Assembly (NCBI GenBank): GCA_949317995.1
Contig: OX439050.1
Span: forward strand, 620,001-684,000
From: Acholoe squamosa
Taxonomy: Eukaryota > Annelida > Polychaeta > Phyllodocida > Polynoidae
Reading direction: 5' to 3'
DNA length: 64,000 bases
The notes under the pieces are model-generated. The model was not told the DNA's origin, made no database searches, and saw nothing but the letters and a program-made list of their open reading frames with translations. Position numbers and translations under genes: made by a program. Shown piece after piece: positions 19,018 through 29,326 of this stretch (its first letter is position 1; each line of letters opens with the position of its first letter).

Positions 19018-19884
19018 TGTATTCTGGATGCTTTGTTGGGGGGATTTGGGGTAGCATAAGGTCTAAAAGCTCACCTTAATTCTTCCTGTTGTTGTTAGTG
19101 GTAATACTGAATCCTTTCCCAACTCCACATACCAAAGTAGTTGCCAGGCAAGGCCTGTACTAAGTAATAGTCCAAGAGAGCACTCTAAGAGGTAATTATA
19201 TATCATAGGCTTTATTTACTGACTAACACACATTATGCACCATTTCATATCAACCTGAGGTAATGTCCGGAGAATGCATCTGATGGCTCCTAAGTCACAA
19301 TGCTCTACTGTCCAACACGCAATACCAACCAGGAAGCCACCTATCCCATATGCAGTAACACCCAGCCAATGGCTCCGCCCTGTCTCCACGTAATCACAAA
19401 GGGCTAAGTCCATATAGAACTGGCAATCAGTCACCCAGTATCACGAAGCAGTCTTCGCCAGCACTGTGTCCATGAATGAATTTCCCCCTGCTGAATCAGG
19501 CAGGGATGTTAGGCTTTATAGGCTGTGGCTACATCCTGTTATGGGATCAAGTTTATGGCTCTGCCTCCCGGAGGTATTGATTACATCCTGCTTAAAGTGC
19601 ATCCTGCTAAGGGCATGACTCAATGTCCTGTTATCACCAGCATCCTGGTATGAGGAGTTCCTGTTCCAATGTCCTGTAATGAGTCAGCCCTCACATTACA
19701 TCCTATTGGGAGTTAATCCCCTTCTTGTATCCTGTTGTGACTAAATTGTCTCACATCCTGGTACAGTCACCAGATCTAACTTTAGCATTCTCCTACCTCT
19801 AATAGAGTTTTATGCTACATGACATGAATACCTTATTGCCAGCCACATACTTAAGTTGTCGTGACTGACTAATGATCGACAACA
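19018..19884 (-). repeat. Element D 5' LTR (867 bp)
   Basis: Same length as the 3' LTR at 6754-7620 and apparently identical. It carries the TATA box, polyadenylation signal and small ORF (19216-19413) at the same relative places. The right flank at 19885 returns to element A RT coding sequence. Confidence 0.96.
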
Positions 19885-21914
19885 ACTGTAGTGGGCCTAG
19901 CCCAAGTCATTACATCGCTAATTTTCCCCGGGTTGGCTTCTATACCCTGTTCAGACACGATTCGGCCCAGGTACTCGACTGAAGTCCTAAAAAGTTGACA
20001 TTTTTTAGGTTTCAACTTCAGTCCCCACGCCCGAATCCTGTTGAAGACTTCTGCCAGATTCGCCATTGCTTCATCCGTCGTTTTGCCGAAGACGATGATA
20101 TCATCGAGGTAAACCAGGCAACTTTTACCTAGCAAACCTCTCAACATCTCCTCCATCATTCGCTCGAATGTGGCGGGGGCGTTACACAAACCAAACGCCA
20201 TGCGATCGAACTCGTAGAGCCCCCTCTGGTAGGAAAAAGCGGTTTTCTCGACGTCGTCGGGATTCATCCCGATCTGCCAATATCCAGATTGGAGATCGAG
20301 ACAACTAAACCACTTGTTCCCTCCTAGGGCATCCAAGGATTCGTCGATGCGCGGGAGGGGGTAAGCATTTTTCTTAGTCACTCCATTCAGACATCGATAA
20401 TCGACGCAGAATCTCATGGTCCCATCCTTCTTCGTCACCATCTGGACGGGACTGGACCAGGGACTAGTACTTGGCCTAACCACCCCCGTATCCAACATCT
20501 CCTTAAGTTGTTCATCCGCCGCAGCCTTCTTGCTGAGCGGAATCCTTCTATAAGGGACTCGGATAGGTTGTGCGTCACCCGTGTCGATGTTATGCAGACA
20601 TCGATCGGTGCGCCCTAACGGCTCATCTGGGGATTTAAAGACATCCACATGTTTACGTAGCAAGGCGGACAGCTTCAGTCTTTCCTCTGGCTGGGTCAGG
20701 TGGGTGTCGCCATACATGTCTAACAGCCAGGTAGGGAGCTCCCCCGTGTGGGTGCTCGCGATTTCTGCCGTCTCGATGTCTGCAGCTTCTTGCTCGAGAC
20801 GCATCATCACGGATCCTACCTCCGGTGACGAAAGTTCACCGTTTCTGTCAGCATACTGTATAGTACCGACCACCTGGCCTTTCTCCAGGACAATGTCTCG
20901 ATTCAGTGGATTACAGACGGGAAACACTGTTCGACGAACATTGCTGACAAGGGCAGCCTCACCAACCAACCCAAAACATCTCAGAGTGTTCAGGTCGGGT
21001 TCGACGATGCCCTGTCGGTCTTTTTCCAGACCTTCGGATTTTACCAAGACATCACACCGATGTCTGGCAGGTATCCTAGTGGTCTGTGCTACTGAGGCTA
21101 TCGATGACACTCTCTTCAGTTTACACTGATGGTGCTCTTCTACCGGCTCGGTCATGACCAATTGACCCGTCCTTGGGTTCAGGATCATACCGTATAATGC
21201 CGCGAAGTCGAGCCCCAGAATGCCATCGTCAGCCACATCGGCCACTATTGGGCTAAACACATAGTGGGTCGATGCGACCTTAAGAGGTAGAACCAATCGA
21301 CCATAGGTCCGCATTTCGGCTCCAGACGCAGGGCACGCCGTTATTCCCTCGTAGAGATTATCTGACGGCACCACTAACGTTTTCGCGAGTTCTCGAGAGA
21401 CAATGGTGTGGCTGGCACCAGTATCTATCAGGAAGTCCAGAGAACGCCCTCGAATCTCTGCAGACAGGTACCATCGTTTCCCCGACAAGGGGGCGGTTCC
21501 TGCTAGCATTCTCAACCCTACGTCAGTACTCAGATCGATCCCCCTCCTCTTCAGAAAAGAGAGACAGGGATCATCTGAGGGAAGCTCTGTTGCGCAGACT
21601 CTGGCCAGCTGCCGCATCAGGGCTTCTCTCCCGGCGTCGACTTTCACTTTCGATCCAGTCGAACCCTCGACCTCGGAGTTTGGGCTGCCAGCGCCCTGTT
21701 CCTTGGCCATTGAGGCTTTTTCTACACCGACATCTTCGGAACCCGACCGGTGATCAACCGGTGCCGCTGTGGTAAAGGGCTGGGACGGCCCTACCGGGAC
21801 CTTACCTAGTTCCCTCGAATCTACTGTCGTCTGATCAGGAGTGCCAGAGGTGCTGATACCTTGGCTTTTCGATGGTCGGGCAGCTCGATTGCCACGTCGA
21901 GCCGCCCGCCTCAG
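19885..21914 (-). pseudogene. pol: Element A Pol, N-terminal part: protease and RT (truncated by element D)
   Basis: Reached by a -1 shift at 21920-21914. I checked that the frame has no stop from there to the D insertion. A 70-codon linker precedes the first ATG (21710). Protease has DTGASH about residue 94 after this ATG. RT has the LDLQSGYWQI and YLDDIIVFG motifs (the latter near 20113). The sequence stops at the connection region where D was inserted; the original continuation is at 4822-6753. Upstream of the protease is a conserved Cys-containing helix also seen in element B. Confidence 0.9.
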
Positions 21915-21920
21915 TTTTCC
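21877..21920 (-). promoter_or_regulatory. Element A gag-pol -1 frameshift cassette
   Basis: The gag frame ends G GAA AAC TGA: heptamer at 21920-21914, stop at 21913-21911. After a 5-nt spacer (including the stop), 21908-21897 (CGGGCGGCTCGA) pairs with 21888-21877 (TCGAGCTGCCCG), a 12-bp stem with one G-U pair and an 8-nt loop. The slippery site, spacer and stem are as expected for -1 frameshifting. Confidence 0.8.
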
Positions 21921-24679
21921 GTCGCGTTAGGTGGTAGTCCTTTAATCGGCTCGGGGCAAGTTCGTGCGAAATGCCCCTGCTTCTTGCAGTTCCAACACTT
22001 GGCGTCGGACGGAGGGGTACTCGGCTTCTCCGAGCTAGTACCAGGGACATCCTCCCCCTCGATAACCCTGAGTAAATTCTTCAATTGACTCAGCGAGAAG
22101 GTCTGCTCCTGTACCTTGGGTTTGGAGGCCTTGTTTGGTGTTTTCGATTTACCAGCGGATTTCTGACCTTTCTTAGTCTTACTCCCCACCCCGGGCTTCG
22201 AGTATGAGGAGACTTCGCCCTGTCCTTCCTCAACCAAAGCGGCGTCGGCCAACGCCGACAATGCATTTGTTGAGGTAGGATTCACCAACTTCGGCAGGAG
22301 TTGTCGTTTCCGCAACAACTCGTCTGCCAAGTCCATGAGATCCTTTAGGGACATGTAAGTACGCCACTCCCGAAGAACGTCTTGTTGTAAATCAACGTCA
22401 TACAATCCTCCTATGAACAACTGGTTGACTTTGGTTATGAGCCATTCAACCGAGAAGTCCACACCTGGATAGGCATCGCCGGCAAGACGTCTCAAAGCAA
22501 AGCCATAGGCTCTAATGCTTTCGTTCTTGCCTTGGCGTCTCTTCTCCATTGTAACAATGGGGTCTTGAAGGCTAGAAGTCATGGCTTCCGTTACCATGTC
22601 GACCAGTCCCTCCAAAGTCCCATCTCCATGCTCCTCCCATAGCCACACAGTATCAGCTGCCGGGCCATTCTGGAGTAACATGAGGAGTTGAGCTAATGCC
22701 ATACTCGAGGTCCATACATTTACTCGACGGACGTGATTGAATCCGTGGTACCAACGGAGCCAATCGTCCTTCCATGTAAATGGAGGGCACTCGACTGACC
22801 TAGTCCGGGCTGGTTCATGCCCGATAGAGGTATTTTCAAACATTCTACTTGATCTCCTGACCTGATCAAGAGCGAATGTTGTGCCCCTTCTAGGTATTTG
22901 ATGGTCCATCCCCATGTTTCTCATAGTCGTGTCTGCACGACTGTGATTCATCCCCCAGGGGTTACCAGGCTCGGCGTCACTCAGGCGTGAAGCTTCGAAC
23001 CTGATATCCCTATATTTGGGTGGATCAACATGTTGTTGGGTCGTGATAGGGGTCGAGAACTGCCCGATCACTTCACTTAGACCATCGGTGCGCGGCATTG
23101 AAGGAACTGGTTGGGTCCGGCGCGACCTCGAATCTACTTTCGAGATGTCGTCGATTGCTCCCACCATTCTATCTATCTCCGCTTGCTGTTTCGAACGTTC
23201 CGCCTGTCTCAATTCCGATACTAGGAATTCCAGGCGGGCATGTTCGGGTTTCGAGAGATCTCGTTGCTCGCTGATGGCAAAGAGTTGCTTGGCCTCCTTC
23301 ATGGCATGGTCAAGCCACTCTCTGTAGTCAGGGTTTTCGACTAGATCCCCTTGAGTAGCAACTCTAGTAGTGCTGCATTCACTACCTTGTTGCTTATCTC
23401 GAAGTCTAGCGGTACGCAATTTCGATTCCGTCTGCTCCTTCAGACGTTCTTCGAGTGCGAGTTCATCACGAACTTCTTTATTCACCCTGGCTTCATCAGC
23501 CTTTCTGCGAGACAATATCTCTCGTCGGAGCTCATCGATTTCACCACGTATGGCTCCCAAAGTGTCCGAATCCTTCTGATCTTTCAGTGACTGGGCTACT
23601 AGGGATTCAGACTTCAAGGAATTAAGCTCGGCCTCATGCCTCGTTTTTTGTTCCATTAAGACCTGATATTCCGCCATTTTGTTTGCGTGTTCGATTCGTT
23701 CCTCACACCGACGACGCATTTCTGCCTCGTCCCTGGCTCGAGCATCCTCGTCAGCTTGCATCTGACAGAGTAACGACTCCCGTTCCTGACGTAGCTCTTT
23801 CACCTGCTTTTCATAAGCCGTTAGGTGCTCAGCTACTTCTTCAGTATGCTCGGCTGATTGTTGGTTCAACTTATGCCACAACTCTTGCAGTTGTTCCTCC
23901 AACATAGTCTTTTCTACTTCTTGTAGTTTCAACTTATGTTTAAGGGACGTCTGCTCGTGCTGGGCATCCCGAAAATCGTTTCGAGCTCTCTCGACACATT
24001 CTCGGCGGCTTGTAGCAAGGCGATCGATCTTTGCTTTTAGCGATTGACAATCCATTGCTGTCAACCGACTACGCTCGATCTCTGACTTCGTTGCAAGCAA
24101 GGACTCCTTTTCGCTAGAGAGCTGCTTGACCTTCTCTTGAAGATCAGTAAGCTCTCTATTTGCGATCTGAGTCTTGTTCGAAGCCTCTAACGCCTGCTGC
24201 CTAAGCTGTTCCAACTTCAGCTCTATTTCTGTACTCTTCTCCTGAGCTTTCATGGTGTTACTCGCGAGAGCATCCAACTGTTGGCGACCCTGGCGCAGTT
24301 GGCGTTGCTGCTCTTGTAGCAACTCCTCGTTGAGTCCCCTGCCACTGTCAATACTTCCTTGTATCGACACGGGCGAGGGACCCTCGAAGGACCAACTGCC
24401 AAGGCCCATTGGAGTTCCCACGGGCGAGGCTGATTTTTCTACATAGGACAAACTCTGTGTCCTCAAGAAGTTCTCAGCCGCCGGAGAGAGTTGAGTCGAT
24501 ACTCGCCAATTGAGTAGCCGGCTCCTTTGATACAGGCCCAACGGGTCAGACGATGGACCTAATATCAGCGAGTGGTTCAAACCACCACCAATTAGTGGAT
24601 CATTCCTATCCACTAAAGGGCCTGTAGTCACTTGATGTTGATGATTGGGGTCATCATCTTCATCCAAGTGACCCTGCAT
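21911..24679 (-). CDS. gag: Element A Gag with long coiled coil and CCHC zinc knuckle (922 aa)
   Basis: The ATG at 24679 lies about 60 nt after the 5' LTR. Residues about 120-440 are a very long Glu/Arg/Gln-rich coiled coil, which is unusual for Ty3/Gypsy Gag and accounts for its double length. The capsid-like core starts near 630 (WKDDWLRWYHGFNHV). A knuckle C-X2-C-X4-H-X4-C lies near 893 (CWNCKKQGHFARTC). The frame is intact and ends at the frameshift cassette. In element B the coiled-coil and capsid parts are in two frames, which I read as a mutation in B, because A has them fused. Confidence 0.9.
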   Translation of the reverse strand: MQGHLDEDDDPNHQHQVTTGPLVDRNDPLIGGGLNHSLILGPSSDPLGLYQRSRLLNWRVSTQLSPAAENFLRTQSLSYVEKSASPVGTPMGLGSWSFEGPSPVSIQGSIDSGRGLNEELLQEQQRQLRQGRQQLDALASNTMKAQEKSTEIELKLEQLRQQALEASNKTQIANRELTDLQEKVKQLSSEKESLLATKSEIERSRLTAMDCQSLKAKIDRLATSRRECVERARNDFRDAQHEQTSLKHKLKLQEVEKTMLEEQLQELWHKLNQQSAEHTEEVAEHLTAYEKQVKELRQERESLLCQMQADEDARARDEAEMRRRCEERIEHANKMAEYQVLMEQKTRHEAELNSLKSESLVAQSLKDQKDSDTLGAIRGEIDELRREILSRRKADEARVNKEVRDELALEERLKEQTESKLRTARLRDKQQGSECSTTRVATQGDLVENPDYREWLDHAMKEAKQLFAISEQRDLSKPEHARLEFLVSELRQAERSKQQAEIDRMVGAIDDISKVDSRSRRTQPVPSMPRTDGLSEVIGQFSTPITTQQHVDPPKYRDIRFEASRLSDAEPGNPWGMNHSRADTTMRNMGMDHQIPRRGTTFALDQVRRSSRMFENTSIGHEPARTRSVECPPFTWKDDWLRWYHGFNHVRRVNVWTSSMALAQLLMLLQNGPAADTVWLWEEHGDGTLEGLVDMVTEAMTSSLQDPIVTMEKRRQGKNESIRAYGFALRRLAGDAYPGVDFSVEWLITKVNQLFIGGLYDVDLQQDVLREWRTYMSLKDLMDLADELLRKRQLLPKLVNPTSTNALSALADAALVEEGQGEVSSYSKPGVGSKTKKGQKSAGKSKTPNKASKPKVQEQTFSLSQLKNLLRVIEGEDVPGTSSEKPSTPPSDAKCWNCKKQGHFARTCPEPIKGLPPNATEN

Positions 24680-24726
24680 GTCGAACTTAAGCTCGCAGTA
24701 CCTATGCGGACTAAAGTTAACAACTG

Positions 24727-24738
24727 GTCACGGCACCA
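24727..24738 (-). other. Element A primer binding site, tRNA-His type
   Basis: TGGTGCCGTGAC on the minus strand, one base after the LTR end. The first 12 nt match the complement of the 3' end of animal tRNA-His; the following bases diverge. Element B has the same site. Confidence 0.8.
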
Positions 24739-24739
24739 G

Positions 24740-25208
24740 TGTAGCGTTCTACCCCTCGATGTTATATCGAATCTTTCGATAAACAACGAAGAACAACTAT
24801 TCAGGTTCCAGTTAAAACTTTATTGTCTAATAACACATAGGCATCAGCCGTTCTCGATCACAGTTACAGGTGGCAGAGTTTGAACTCTATTGCAGGTTCG
24901 ACACTAGGCCTTCTAGTGTCTAGAGTTAATATTCCACATGAACCCCCTCTGTGCAGGAGCACAGAGGAGTATTAGAATATGGTAGCCGGGCAGCCGCCGA
25001 CCATTGCTCACAATGGTCAGTCGGGGCTGGACTGACCCTGAGGAAGGCCGTACAACGGCCTTATATACACCGGAGTCGAGGGCCACGTGACCAAGTGGTG
25101 ACGTGGCGCTGGACTCCAGCGCCCCCAGGCGTCGGGTAATAGAGGTGCTCTCGACGTCGCCCACGAGGACCACGAAGGTACCTCGAAGATGACGCGGGAC
25201 CACCACAG
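24740..25208 (-). repeat. Element A 5' LTR (469 bp)
   Basis: On the minus strand it begins TGTGGTGGTCCCG and ends CGCTACA, followed by the PBS. A TATATAA box lies at 25067-25061 and AATAAA at 24824-24819. Positions 25209 onward match satellite (GTAGACATCCACTGG), which fixes the outer edge. The partner LTR is outside the window. Confidence 0.88.
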
Positions 25209-28200
25209 TAGACATCCACTGGCCAAGTGGGATGAAGTTTGTGAAAACACCTGATTTAAGGAGTTGATGGGGAATTTAGAAATGACCAAAAGTATGCTTC
25301 AAGTGAGATGAAGTCTGTGAAAACAGCTGATTTGAGGAGTTGATGGGGAATTTAGAAATGGCCAAAAGTATGCTTCAAGTGAGATGAAGTCCGTGAAAAC
25401 AGCTGATTTGAGGAGTTGATGGGGAATTCTGAAATGGCCCAAAAAAAGCCAATTGGCCCACTGGCCAATTGGGATGAAGTCTGTGAAAGCAGCTGAAATG
25501 AGGAGTTGATGGGAAATTAGAAATGACCAAAAGGACACTTCAAATGAGATGAAGTCCGTGAAAACAGCTGATTTGAGGAGTTGATGAGGAATTTAGAAAT
25601 GGCCAAAAGTATGGTTCAAGTGAGATGAAGTGTGTGAAAACAGCTGATTTGAGGAGTTGATGGGAATTTAGAAATGACCAAAAGGACACTTCAAATGAGA
25701 TGAAGTCTGTGAAAACAGCTGAATTGATGAGTTGATGGGGAATTTAGAAATGGCCAAAAGTATGCTTCAAGTGAGATGAAGTCCGTGAAAACAGCTGATT
25801 TGAGGAGTTGATGGGGAATTTAGAAATGGCCAAAAGTATGCTTCAAGTGAGATGAAGTCTGTGAAAACAGCTGATTTGAGGAGTTGATGGGGAATTCTGA
25901 AATGGCCCAAAAGCAGCCTTTCTTCCATTTATGTCCCACTGGCCAATCAGGATGAAGTCAGTGAAAGCAGCTGAAATGAGGAGTTGATAGGAATTTAGAA
26001 ATGACTAATAGGACACTTCAAATGAGATGAAGTCTGTGAAAACAGCTGAATTGAGGAGTTGATGGGGAAGTCTGAAATGGTCCAAAACACCCTTTCTTTC
26101 AGTAGATGTCCACTGGCCAAAGGAGGTGAAGTCTGTGAAAACAGCTGAATTGAGGAATTGATGGGGCATTTGAAATGGCCCCAAAACAGCATTTCTTCCA
26201 TTTATGTCCCACTGGCCAATTGGGATGAAGTCTGTGAAAACAGCTGAATTGAGGAGTTGATGGGAAATTAGAAATGACCAAAATCAGACTTCAAGTGAGA
26301 TGAAGTCTGTGTAAACAGCTGAATTGAGGATTTGAAAGAGAATTCTGAAATGGTCCAAAACACCCTTTCTTTTAGTAGACATCCACTGGCCAAGTGGGAT
26401 GAAGTTTGTGAAAACACCTGATTTAAGGAGTTGATGCAGAATTTAGAAATGGCCAAAAGTATGCTTCAAGTGAGATGAAGTCTGTGAAAACAGCTGATTT
26501 GAGGAGTTGATGGGGAATTTAGAAATGGCCAAAAGTATGCTTCAAGTGAGATGAAGTGTGTGAAAACAGCTGATTTGAGGAGTTGATGGGAATTTAGAAA
26601 TGACCAAAAGGACACTTCAAATGAGATTAATTCTGTGAAAACAGCTGATTTGAGGAGTTGATGGGGAATTTAGATATGGCCAAAAGTATGGTTCAAGTGA
26701 GATGAAGTCTGTGAAAACAGCTGATTTGAGGAGTTGATGGGAATTTAGAAATGACCAAAAGGACACTTCAAATGAGATGAAGTCCGTGAAAACAGCTGAT
26801 TTGAGGAGTTGATGAGGAATTTAGAAATGGCCAAAAGTATGGTTCAAGTGAGATGAAGTCTGTGAAAACAGCTTATTTGAGGAGTTGATGGGAATTTAGA
26901 AATGACCAAAAGGACACTTCAAATGAGATGAAGTCTGTGAAAACAGCTGATTTGATGAGTTGATGGGGAATTTAGAAATGGCCAAAAGTATGCTTCAAGT
27001 GAGATGAAGTCTGTGAAAACAGCTGATTTGAGGAGTTGATGGGGAATTCTGAAATGGCCCAAAAGCAGCCTTTCTTCCATTTATGTCCCACTGGCCAATT
27101 GGGATGAAGTCTATGGGGAATTTAGATATGGCCAAAAGTATGGTTCAAGTGAGATGAAGTCTGTGAAAACAGCTGATTTGAGGAGTTGATGGGAATTTAG
27201 AAATGACCAAAAGGACACTTCAAATGAGATGAAGTCCGTGAAAACAGCTGATTTGAGGAGTTGATGAGGAATTTAGAAATGGCCAAAAGTATGGTTCAAG
27301 TGAGATGAAGTCTGTGAAAACAGCTTATTTGAGGAGTTGATGGGAATTTAGAAATGACCAAAAGGACACTTCAAATGAGATGAAGTCTGTGAAAACAGCT
27401 GATTTGATGAGTTGATGGGGAATTTAGAAATGGCCAAAAGTATGCTTCAAGTGAGATGAAGTCTGTGAAAACAGCTGATTTGAGGAGTTGATGGGGAATT
27501 CTGAAATGGCCCAAAAGCAGCCTTTCTTCCATTTATGTCCCACTGGCCAATTGGGATGAAGTCTGTGAAAGCAGCTGAAATGAGGAGTTGATGGGAATTT
27601 AGAAATGACTAAAAGGACACTTCAAATCAGATGAAGTCTGTGAAAACAGCTGAATTGAGGAGTTGATGGGGAATTTAGAAATGGTCCAAAACACCCTTTC
27701 TTTCAGTAGATGTCCACTGGCCAAAGGAGGTGAAGTCTGTGAAAACAGCTGAATTGAGGAATTGATGGGGCATTTGAAATGGCCCCAAAACAGCATTTCT
27801 TCCATTTATGTCCCACTGGCCAATTGGGATGAAGTCTGTGAAAACAGCTGAATTGAGGAGTTGATGGGAAATTAGAAATGACCAAAATCATACTTCAAGT
27901 GAGATGAAGTCTGTGTAAACAGCTGAATTAAAGATTTGAAAGAGAATTCTGAAATGGTCCAAAACACCCTTTCTTTTAGTAGACATCCACTGGCCAAGTG
28001 GGATGAAGTTTGTGAAAACACCTGATTTAAGGAGTTGATGGGGAATTTAGAAATGACCAAAAGTATGCTTCAAGTGAGATGAAGTCTGTGAAAACAGCTG
28101 AATTGATGAGTTGATGGGGAATTTAGAAATGGCCAAAAGTATGCTTCAAGTGAGATGAAGTCCGTGAAAACAGCTGATTTGAGGAGTTGATGGGGAATTT

Positions 28201-28949
28201 AGAAATGGCCAAAAGTATGCTTCAAGTGAGATAAAGTCTGTGAAAACAGCTGATTTGAGGAGTTGATGGGGAATTCTGAAATGGCCCAAAAGCAGCCTTT
28301 CTTCCATTTATGTCCCACTGGCCAATCGGGATGAAGTCTGTGAAAGCAGCTGAAATGAGGAATTGATAGGAATTTAGAAATGACTAAAAGGACACTTCAA
28401 ATGAGATGAAGTCTGTGAAAACAGCTGAATTGAGGAGTTGATGTGGAAGTCTGAAATGGTCCAAAACACCCTTTCTTTCAGTAGATGTCCACTGGCCAAA
28501 GGAGGTGAAGTATGTGAAAACAGCTGAATTGAGGAATTGATGGGGCATTTGAAATGGCCCCAAAACAGCATTTCTTCCATTTATGTCCCACTGGCCAATT
28601 GGGATGAAGTCTGTGAAAACAGCTTAATTGAGGAGTTGATGGGAAATTAGAAATGACCAAAATCATACTTCAAGTGAGATGAAGTCTGTGTAAACAGCTG
28701 AATTGAGGATTTGATGGAGAATTCTGAAATGGTCCAAAACATCCTTTCTTTTAGTAGACATCCACTGGCCAAGTGGGATGAAGTTTGTGAAAACACCTGA
28801 TTTAAGGAGTTGATGCGGAATTTAGAAATGGCCAAAAGTATGCTTCAAGTGAGATGAAGTCTGTGAAAACAGCTGATTTGAGGAGTTGATGGGGAATTTA
28901 GAAATGGCCAAAAGTATGCTTCAAGTGGGATGAAGTCTGTGAAAACAGC
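25209..28949. repeat. Satellite array, orientation 1 (76-bp and about 98-bp monomers)
   Basis: Head-to-tail monomers built on GAAGTCTGTGAAAACAGCTG. Simple units are about 76 bp. Longer units of about 98 bp carry an insert containing CTTTCTTCCATTTATGTCC or a variant. Mixed blocks recur about 775 bp apart (around 27599 and 28374), a higher-order repeat. Positions 26661-27112 are duplicated at 27113-27564. The many short ORFs here are translations of the repeat, not genes. Confidence 0.95.
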
Positions 28950-29326
28950 TGTAGAGGTACACTTTACTAAACCATAGGAGTTGGGTACCGTCTGACGTGG
29001 CGGGTGAGTCGAGTCGTCGGACGTTCCTCAGGTTCCGGATAGATGGCAGCACCGATCCGGGTCTGTGGGGACATCTGACGACGAACACCTGGGTCCGTAT
29101 ATAAAGCCCAGGGCTCAGCCGCTACGTCAGAGGCCCTTCTGGCCTCCACACTATGTAAACCACTGTCTTTTAATATTAGCTGCCTCTTTGATATCATTCG
29201 GCAGCCGTGAGTGTGCATTAAGTAATAAACCTAACCGTTGGCATACACTTGGAATACTGTCTTACTCTTTCTTTCCGAATCGTAAGACCCGAACCCCCCA
29301 GGTCCGTAAGGCCACAAACCCTTACA
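28950..29326 (+). repeat. Solo LTR (377 bp) inside the satellite
   Basis: Begins TGTAGAGGTAC and ends CCCTTACA, interrupting a monomer. CAGC is present on both sides (28946-28949 and 29327-29330), a 4-bp target duplication (5 bp if the shared A is counted). It has a TATA box (TATATAAAG, 29098-29106) and AATAAA (29224-29229), so it is oriented on the plus strand. It matches none of the other LTRs here. Confidence 0.85.

Larger units (their letters stand above)
6754..19884 (-). mobile_element. Element D: env-bearing Ty3/Gypsy element with accessory genes, inserted in element A pol
   Basis: 13,131 bp bounded by two 867-bp LTRs that appear identical when read side by side, each beginning TGT and ending ACA on the minus strand. 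The minus-strand order is 5' LTR, PBS-like site, gag, pol, [antisense gene on plus], env, C2H2 protein, orphan ORF, 3' LTR. The target is the RT coding region of A. The flanks share GT, or ACAGT if the terminal ACA of the LTR is counted as target, so the exact duplication is ambiguous. Identical LTRs imply a very recent insertion. The only obvious defect is an in-frame TAG near the gag start. The layout resembles Errantivirus-type Metaviridae with extra genes. Confidence 0.95.
1..25208 (-). mobile_element. Element A: large Ty3/Gypsy LTR retrotransposon, 3' end outside window, split by element D
   Basis: Reading the minus strand from 25208 down, the order is 5' LTR, PBS, Gag, protease/RT, [element D], RT end/RNase H/integrase, a basic Pol tail, then ORF3. 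The order PR-RT-RH-IN is that of Ty3/Gypsy (Metaviridae). The 3' LTR must lie to the left of position 1. Without D the visible part is about 12.1 kb, which is long for the family because of ORF3. The 5' LTR abuts satellite at 25209, so A probably inserted into the satellite array, which would then resume left of the window. Gag and ORF3 are open. Pol is broken by D and by an in-frame TGA near its end. Confidence 0.93.

Noticed and set aside
25995-28835. Families of 60-80 codon ORFs repeated in the satellite, also at 46326-50836
   Set aside because: They are translations of a tandem repeat in several frames, with the same peptide in different frames and no independent gene signal.
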